Assembly: GCA_019321725.1 (NCBI GenBank)
Contig: CM033121.1
Span: 1,364,001-1,428,000 of the forward strand
Direction: 5' to 3'
Length of the DNA stretch: 64,000 bases
DNA from: Paulownia fortunei
Taxonomy: Eukaryota; Streptophyta; Magnoliopsida; Lamiales; Paulowniaceae
Shown: in pieces, positions 56,861 through 64,000 of the stretch
How the letters are laid out: each line of letters begins with the position of its first letter
Numbering within the stretch: position 1 is the stretch's first letter
Position numbers and translations under genes: made by a program
Notes under the pieces: generated by a model
Told to the model about the DNA's origin: nothing
The model's input: only the letters and a program-made list of their open reading frames with translations
Databases searched by the model: none

Positions 56861-58251
56861 GTAGATGTATCACACTATTGACCAATTGGTCCAACTTTTG
56901 AGATTGCTTGCAATACTTGTATTGTTGTATTCGTGCCTGAAGTTGCTTGGAAACTTTTCAGACTGATCAGTCCAATAAGTTGTCTAAAAGGGTGTTTAGG
57001 GGCTCATATGTATTGAAGAATATTAAACTGATCCGCCTACTTAACTGAGGCTTTTTTGTGGTTACTCTTTTTTCTCTCTTGTGGTAATCAAATGGATGAT
57101 TGATACAAAATTTACAGATAGGGCCGGATTTAAAGATAGTCCCATTAAATTTGATTGGGATTGCCCACAAATATGACTTGGCAGATTTAAGGTTTCATAG
57201 ACTCGTGAAATGTAGTTTGTATCTTTAGCTTTTCTTTTTGGTGAAAAGAGAGTTTTAGTAGTAGAGAAATTGCGTATACCATGATATGGACAAGAACACA
57301 ATTACAACAAACAAATAATAAAAACTAAAAATAAAGGAAAAGACGTGTATGTATTACATAGACATGCTGAAAGGTAAACCTATATAAGCATCAACCATGG
57401 TGTCGCTATAGAGCCTGATCCTCAGTCCATTTTTCTGGTGAGACTTCTAATCTATAAACAAATTTTGAACCCTAATCCAAGTCTCATTACTTACGCCTTT
57501 AAACTGAGCTGGTCTGGAAACAGATTTGTTCGTCTTCTTTGAAGAATAAAGATTAAGCAAGGGCTAAGTTGGAGTACACTTCTGTTCGGGTAAGAATATC
57601 CTATCATGTTCATTGTTGTTTTGGGTCATTGTCATTGGTGTGAAAATATGGTAAAGTCCCACATCGGCGGAATCAAGATAAAATTAGTATTTTACGCACA
57701 TGGATGGACTTAAAGGCTCACTGGCTTGGATTACACTTTGCAGAAAAATCCCAAACTTGATTGCTATCAAAAGCATGATATTTTCTCTAAGTGATCGACA
57801 ATTTAAGGATATGCTCAAAATCTCTTTAAATTAAAGTTGTCAAACAATATGTTTAGGGCAAAGGTTAACACCCTGGAATTACGTATAAGACCTGTAATTT
57901 GTATAAGCATTGGTACATAATCTATACTAGAAGTATTTTTGAACTATGTAAAAGCAGTAACTGACATTATGAGTAAGTTACAAAATGGTAGCATATTCTT
58001 AAAGTTAATTCTTTTAAAATCAGTTCTCCACAAGTTGTGTTGGACGCATTCTAACTACACTTTGGATAAGTGCAGCATGACATTGAGAATCATACCACAA
58101 TGTGTGTCCTATTAATAATATAATAAAAACACCCAATATTAGCACTGCATGACCTGCCAAATTCCTCAGTTTTGTGGAAACAAACAGAGTGTATTTCACA
58201 AAAATCCCATTCCCATGTTCATTTAAAAAGGAACATCCTTCGTTGAGAAAA

Positions 58252-58345
58252 TAATTATCCCACACGCTTTAACATATGTACAAAATCTGCAGCATTATCC
58301 CACACGCTTTACTATGACATACGTACAAAATCTGCAGCATTAACC
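58252..58345. repeat. Tandem duplication, ~43 bp unit
   Basis: Two head-to-tail copies from attatcccacacgcttta to gtacaaaatctgcagc; the second carries a small insertion (ctatgac) between. Intergenic. Confidence 0.8.
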
Positions 58346-59684
58346 CAAATGTTTAAAACACACACAATACACACACACAAAGAGAGTAGTCTTCCTTCCT
58401 CCGTTATCAGCAACCTTTACACAACTTTCAAGTGTTAATTATAGTTTTTGGTTTTTCAACAATGAGAGTGTAATTTTTTTTTAAGCAGTTGATAGAGCAG
58501 GAACTTAACATAATCATTAAGGAAAAGGAAAAACTGGATGATTAATTCAGAAAAAGCTTCAAAACCTCAAGAACCATTTCTTGGTTGTCTGTGCTCAAGA
58601 ACCAGCTCCAGGCCCCGCGTTCCACGAAAATAGAAATGAAATTTGACAAAACCCACGCTGTCACAACTATGGGTTGGAATATAAAGAGGGGAGTGTAAGC
58701 ATAGAGAAAGGGATGGAAAAGTTCAAGTAGAACCAGAATGAACCAAAATTTAAGAGGCCATTATCTTCTTCAAGTTTCGATTCAGGGCCGGATAGAACCA
58801 CTGGAAACAGTTATTGTTTTTTATGAAAGTAATTGTGATGATAAGCAGAAAAGCAGGATAGCATGGACTATGGCTTATGACTTGGATGGTGATGATGAAA
58901 AGAATGAACTTCTGGACCAAACAACAGAAAACCTCAGTATTCAGCTCACAAGCATTTTCCTTTAAGATCTTTGGTAGTATTGGCAACGGAGTCGGGCCCA
59001 AATTCTCCTGCACACTTTGTTGCCAAAAACAGAAAAAGTACAGAACCTCTAAACATCGATATGAGACCAATCTCTGTCAGTACCAGGTGGACAAATGGCC
59101 GGTGACAAAGATAAAGTGTGAGATAGTACGATACTACTATTTTGAGTTTTTCTTAGGCTATGCCAAAACTTTTTCTTTTTCTTTTTTTTTTTTTTTTAAG
59201 TTTTTCGTTGTAAAATTCTAAAACTCTGCAACGGATTGTGAGAATTAAACATTGAATTTCAAATTTCAATAAAATTTCGCAATTGAATTATTTTAGCGTC
59301 AAGAAAAGAGAATAGCTTGTGTTTCCAAGAGAGGGCCATCAATTGAATGGATCCTAGTATTATAGGAAAACCAAGAATGAAGAGATCAAATACGAAAAGC
59401 AAGCTGACCTACCGAACAGCTGCTATCAATCCTAAAGAATACACTATTCAAAGCTTCTGCTCATGTGTGAGGACATGAATAGGATGTCATTAACTCAAAG
59501 TGATATCAAAACAATATGATTAAAGCATATAAGTGAAAAGAAGCCATAGCAGGAAAAATTTGGAAAGAGGATAGCTCTGGCTTCTTAAATCTTACACCAC
59601 CTTGATGTACAATCAAAAATTACATATCAACGACGATATACAAGCTCTTAAACCATGTTTACCGTTAGAATCTGGCTAAAAAGC

Positions 59685-61543
59685 TTAGTTGCATCTGGCT
59701 CGCTTCTTTCCACTTTGCATTAGGTCACCAAAGGATTGCAAGCTTACACCAACATCTTCATCGTACTCCACACCAAGTTCCTCCTTTTAAAGTGAAAATA
59801 ATTGTTGTGAAAAGCATTTGCTAAGAAACTGTGTATTGGAACATAAATGGCTTAAGCGAACCTTAAATTCTTGTAGATTCTTGGGGGAGTTCTCCGTTAT
59901 TGCATCCCAAATATCTTTGAACATTCTTTTGCGTCTTCTCCACTGATTTATCATATTCGTATATATCTTTTCCACAGCCTGCCGCTCTTCTGGACTCACC
60001 AGAGTAACTCCTTGCCTTAACTTAATCAACTTTTCCTCCATTTGCTTAATCTGTAAAATATGACAATGTCATGAATAATATGCCCATGCTATCTGGTTGA
60101 GAATGCATGAATTGACCTCTGCACCACTAACCTCATTTCCCAATTGGATTTGTCTGGCCTGTATCTCCTCCAATGTCAAATTTGATTGCAGTGCCTTAAT
60201 CTCTGCCATAATTAGTGCAAGCAGACCAGATTAGACAATGAAGCACCTCTTTTGGGTTTGATAATATTACATCTAAAATAAGCTACGAATTCACACACAA
60301 ACGTAAAACAATCCCACATCAAGAGAAAAATTATTGGTGCTTTACTCTGTGCAGGAAGCCTTGATTGTATGTCACTTGATTTTGCTACAGAATCTACAGT
60401 CCAAATATTATTCTCTAGCATAACACTGTACAGGAGCTTTTAAGGCAGTCATACATAAACTTAGAGTCTGATGACACACAAGGACTTTGTATACAATTTT
60501 TTTGTAAATTAAAATAGAAAACCAAATCTGGGATGAAGATTGAAGCATAATGTGGCTCAAGATATTTCAATTTAAAACATATAGTCTCTCTTCTGGGAAA
60601 AACAGAAAGGCTAAAGGAGAAAATATATATACCTCCCTCAACCTCAGCAATAGCTTTCTTTCGTTCATTAAGCTGTTCTTGGAGTTTGGAATTCTCTTCT
60701 TTTATCTGATTGAGCTCTTCATTGTTTGGAATGTCGAACTGGTCTTGCCTAGCCAGGTATATTTTCTGCTTGCCATACTCTTTGAATGATATTTTCCCAC
60801 CATCTGCAAGGCTATCCAATGCTTTTTGTACAGCAGCCTTTTTGAGATTAAACTTTTGCAACGAATCAGCCACATTTTGTGAATTCAAAGGCCTATTTTG
60901 CTGCAAAGGGTACACAATCTCCATAAGGTGTGGTTACACCTTCATGTTTAGATAATAACTCAATCTGGCAATAATTTTACTACATAATAGAATTTTAAAA
61001 AAATGAAGAAAATATAGAGAAATGTTCCACGAAAAATGACAAACTTTGAGCACATTTAAAGCATCAAAATTTTCCAACTAATATTTAATCAGAAAATTCA
61101 CTCAACACTCTTTTCTCTCTCTCTCTCTCTTCCATTTTCAATTCCAATTCCTTTTCTCTGTTGATCAGCAAGAGATAACAGAAAAAAGCAGACAATCTAA
61201 GCTAAAAGAATTTCATACTCCCAAAATTATTGAGTAAAGAATCAATCAGAAGATAAATAGCGCTAAATCAATTAAAAATCTAGCTGGACATCTGCAGACA
61301 AAAAATAAATTAATGAATGCACCTCAATAAATCAAATCACACAAAAAATACAAAGAAGAAGGACGAAATTCACCTCATTCACGAACTTGAGCACGATTCC
61401 TGGAAATAAATATAAGGAAACAAATCAATAATTCAGTAATTATGCATTAAATAGCTAGAATTTGATGGCATCTATATGTATGTACATAACTGTATGTATA
61501 TCAGTGTATGCTTACCTTCAGTGCTATCGGATTTGGGAGCCAT
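59685..61543 (-). CDS. HOP2: Homologous-pairing protein 2 (HOP2)
   Basis: HOP2 works with MND1 in the meiotic nucleus to stimulate DMC1 and RAD51 strand invasion and ensure pairing of homologous chromosomes. Minus-strand exons: 61543-61516, 61399-61374, 60900-60633, 60202-60132, 60050-59862 and 59783-59685 (stop TAA); all join in frame to 226 residues, close to the plant family length. The N-terminal winged-helix DNA-binding region (residues ~8-80) shows IVLKFVNEQNRPLNSQNVAD and AVQKALDSLADGGKISFKEY, then KIYLARQDQF. A coiled coil follows (about 80-150, NEELNQIKEENSKLQEQL). The C-terminal part has MINQWRRRKRMFKDIWDAI and TENSPKN, and ends with GVEYDED and a basic GKKRAR. The tiny first exon (9 codons) is shared by plant HOP2 genes as I remember them. 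No defect seen. It stands head to head with the next gene. Confidence 0.95.
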
Positions 61544-61922
61544 TGATCGCAGAGCTTAAAGAGCGGGAAAATTTTTCGTGGGGAGAAAAAACTTGCTGCT
61601 CACGAGTGAGTTTTTGAATTTTATTTCAGGATAAAGGGCTCCGCCAATTTAGAGACGACGACGTATTAATAAACCTACCCAATTGCTGTTAATACCCTTC
61701 AGCGAAGTGCGATTTGAGTTGAAATTGGAGGAATTGGAGAAAAAGTAACTGAAGCGAAAAAGGACGCGCTTTAATTTTCAATGAATGAGAGCTTGCCACG
61801 TAGACTCTACCACCTGACCATGCTAATTGCCAGCTCCACGCTTAATTCCATGACCCGGTAAAAAGTAAAAAACACGCGAAAATCGTCGCCGCCGCCGCCG
61901 CCGGCGAAGTAAAATTACGGAA
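61544..61922. promoter_or_regulatory. Shared divergent promoter region of HOP2 and the plastid protein gene
   Basis: Only 379 bases separate the two start codons, which face away from each other, so both promoters and leaders must fit here. No TATA box is clear for either direction. A (ccg)n-like stretch (61888-61905, gtcgccgccgccgcc) sits in the likely leader of the right-hand gene. Confidence 0.6.
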
Positions 61923-63581
61923 ATGTATTCCGCTACACTAACATTATGCAGCACCAGCTCTCCCCCAGTACTAAATTTCACTTCACTGAAACCGTTGAAA
62001 ATTTTCAATTTTAGAACTCCTGTTTTGCTTTCTGAAGGGAGACCAAACGGTGTCACTTTTAACGCCGATGACCAGAAGAATCGACATAATCTATCTCTTT
62101 CTGCTACAAGTGCTTGGACATTGGGCACTCATCGGAAATTCATTTCTATTAAAACTGCCTCCACAAGCGGCGGCGGGGGTTCAATGTCGGAGTTGGACGA
62201 TAATGTAAGGAAATTACTGCAGGCTTTTCTGTGGGCTGCGGAGGGTGTTTATATCATTTGGCTCTTCTTACTTCCCTACGCTCCTGTAAGTATACTTATA
62301 CCAGTTTTTTGTTTCTTGTTTTGATTTTTTTTTTTTTTTTTTATGTGCGTCACTGGCTTTATATTTATTAAGGATTAATATTTTATTTTTCATGTTACGT
62401 CTTAGCAGCATATGTTTATCTGGCCAATTTCTAGCAATGTGATTTAGCTGCCAAATGATGTTCTGTTTACTGGTTTCTGCATACAGTAAATGTTATAGAT
62501 CCCTATATGGCATTTTCTATGCACCACTTATTAATTCTTTTGTTAACGGATCTTTTTTCTTCCCTTTTTGAGTGTAGAACCTGATGTTTTGCGTACGAAT
62601 TTTTCTTGTTGATTTGAGGCCTATGTGCTCGACTTTTGGAGTTGTATAGTTCTTCTACGTTTGATTAACTGACGGTGTTAAGGATTAATTTCTTTTGTAG
62701 TGTGCTGTTTAATGGTATTTGTCACCTTTCATAAATGTTTTAGAAGCATTCTTGATGATTCATATTTTCCCCCTCCTAAATGAATTCAACTGAGATTTCA
62801 GTTTAAACAGCATAGGAAGTAATCACCCATCGTTTTGATAGGACACGGATTTATGTTCTTGTTGGCATATTTTTCGGAGAGAACCATATTGTCAATATAA
62901 GAAATAGCACTGTGATGGAGACTATGGTAATTCCACTCAAAATACCATTTCACCAATGGAATGTTTGTTTGAGAAAGCACAGTGGATTGCTCTTTTGAGA
63001 AAGCACAGTCGAGTGTTGAGCATTTCCTCTAAATTATTTGTGCTTTATCCAAATTTATAACTGATTGCACTGTCAGTTTATATTTGTAGTACAATTTTCT
63101 GTTTCTACAATATTGCTACTAGAGAATCTGATTGTCATGTTTCACCATAAAGCTTCCTCGCCATATGGAGATTCTGTCATACACCCAATTATCTTCAACT
63201 ATTTGTTGATAATTTATTAGCTAATTACCACCTTTGGTCAAGCATTTGGCTCATCTTTTGTAGCTACCTTTTCTACTGTGCCCGTCTATGCCATTATTGA
63301 AGTATCTTTAAGATTATAAATTTCATTATTGCCTTTATGATTCTGGCACACCCTTCTTGTGCTTAATGGATGAAAGAGAAGAGTGTGATTGCAGCTGATA
63401 CTCTTCCAAATTATTCCAATGCCTCCTCCAATAATGTGGATATTTTCGTTGACTTATAAATTTCAAATTTCCTTGCACATCATGCAGGGTGATCCTGTCT
63501 GGGCCATCAGTTCAGAAACAATCAACTCGCTGATAGGCCTTTCTCTCAATTTCTTCTTCATTCTGCCTTTGTCGAACTCTG
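61923..63581 (+). CDS. Uncharacterised plastid-targeted membrane protein (3' part off the right edge)
   Basis: Two exons are visible, 61923-62285 and 63488-63581 (donor gtaata after TCTG), and the frame continues past the window. The first roughly 65-85 residues are rich in Ser, Thr, Arg and Asn with few acidic residues, typical of a chloroplast transit peptide (inference). After MSELDDNVRKLLQAFLWAAE comes a hydrophobic segment (GVYIIWLFLLPYAP), then GDPVWAISSETINSLIGLSL and a second hydrophobic run (NFFFILPLSNS). So at least two membrane helices are expected, in plastid membranes if the targeting guess is right. I recall similar plant proteins annotated only as hypothetical transmembrane proteins; I assign no function. 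The long intron 62286-63487 has no other coding signal. An open frame on the opposite strand of exon 1 is a shadow. Confidence 0.7.
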
Positions 63582-64000
63582 GTAATATTAATCTTCAGTG
63601 CATTGTAAAATCCTTTTGTCATTTATTCTATGGATGTGCAATTTTCATAAATTTCTTTGTAATTAAATGATGTTGAAACATTTTAGATGATATAAGCAAT
63701 TTTTAAACTGAAACTCTTCAACAAATAAAACATAAAACTCAAGTGAAGTTAAGGCCTTAAGACTTATAAGTGACTTTAATCAATCATGGACAAAGTGATC
63801 CTCATATAAAGGCCACCATGCCCTTTCTTTGATTTTTTATTTCTGATAAATACAAATTACAATAGACGTTGTAAGAATGATAATTTTTACAGATAATCCT
63901 TTTTGTTGAATGCTTTTTTTGCCCCCTCGAAATCACTTGCAAAATTTTATCAGGGAATAGATGTGATATTGTCTTTGTGAGATATAATGTAATAAGTGAT
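63582..64000 (+). other. Intron 2 of the plastid membrane protein gene
   Basis: AT-rich sequence after a donor at 63582 with no further exon recognised before the window ends; the next exon is probably to the right. Confidence 0.6.

Larger units (their letters stand above)
52541..59684. other. Long spacer between PRP4K and HOP2, no confident gene
   Basis: About 7 kb between convergent genes. The first 1.5 kb is less AT-rich than other spacers and contains splice-like boundaries (gtaagt near 53829; ttgtag near 53929; gtgagt near 53957) without open frames, consistent with spliced 3' untranslated sequence of PRP4K or a non-coding RNA. Further on are a SINE (56724-56860, minus), a sequence agtcccacatcgg near 57656 often seen in plant repeats, and a tandem duplication at 58252-58345. 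A short open stretch on the minus strand near 58545-58650 follows an acceptor-like ttgtgacag but cannot be tied to any gene. Confidence 0.5.

Noticed and set aside
57650..57700. agtcccacatcgg motif suggesting an LTR fragment
   Set aside because: This motif is familiar from plant repeats, but no second LTR, primer-binding site or polypurine tract is visible nearby.
58545..58650. Minus-strand open stretch after an acceptor-like ttgtgacag
   Set aside because: About 35 codons with no family resemblance and no partner exon; could be chance.
58738..59221. Overlapping short open frames on both strands
   Set aside because: No conserved motif, composition like the spacer, and no splice context.
61823..62128. 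Minus-strand 101-codon open frame ending in an Arg run
   Set aside because: Antisense to the transit-peptide exon; the Arg run comes from the ccg repeat in the leader.

Overview
This is a nuclear window from a flowering plant, most likely a dicot. Genes are split by many AT-rich GT-AG introns. Every recognisable protein belongs to a plant or general eukaryotic family, including two plastid-targeted ones, and the intergenic DNA is very AT-rich with microsatellites, hairpin elements and SINE-like pieces. I see nothing bacterial: no operon, CRISPR array or phage.

Layout from left to right. 1-5498 (+): RAD23 ubiquitin receptor, lacking only its first coding exon, which lies off the left edge. 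5499-12664: AT-rich spacer with MITE-like repeats and a ~700 bp element with long inverted ends. 12665-15846 (+): NRT1/PTR-family transporter close to NPF3.1, with a one-base frameshift in exon 3. 15847-18324: spacer with a near-perfect 40 bp hairpin and an unidentified exon-like fragment. 18325-21852 (-): plastid pyruvate dehydrogenase E2. 21853-26782: spacer. 26783-29471 (+): class C heat stress transcription factor, with a one-base frameshift in exon 2. 29472-36102: spacer with a possible SINE. 36103-40029 (+): BAH plus agenet chromatin-reader-like protein. 41888-43485 and 44715-45042 (+): two different small heavy-metal-associated (HMA) domain genes. 46642-52540 (+): PRP4 spliceosomal kinase. 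52541-59684: long, mostly unexplained spacer with one good SINE. 59685-61543 (-): meiotic HOP2. 61923-63581 and beyond (+): first exons of an uncharacterised plastid membrane protein, head to head with HOP2.

The genes do not form a pathway. They are unrelated housekeeping and regulatory genes in ordinary plant order. Exon chains for RAD23, E2, the BAH/agenet gene, PRP4K and HOP2 close in frame from end to end. That makes the two single-base frameshifts, both in strongly conserved stretches, the most notable anomalies; sequencing or assembly error is the likeliest cause, with recent pseudogenisation the alternative. I did not find a previously undescribed system. The non-coding structures (long-TIR element, hairpin family, SINEs, intronic 146 bp duplication, G-rich minisatellite) are the parts most worth checking.
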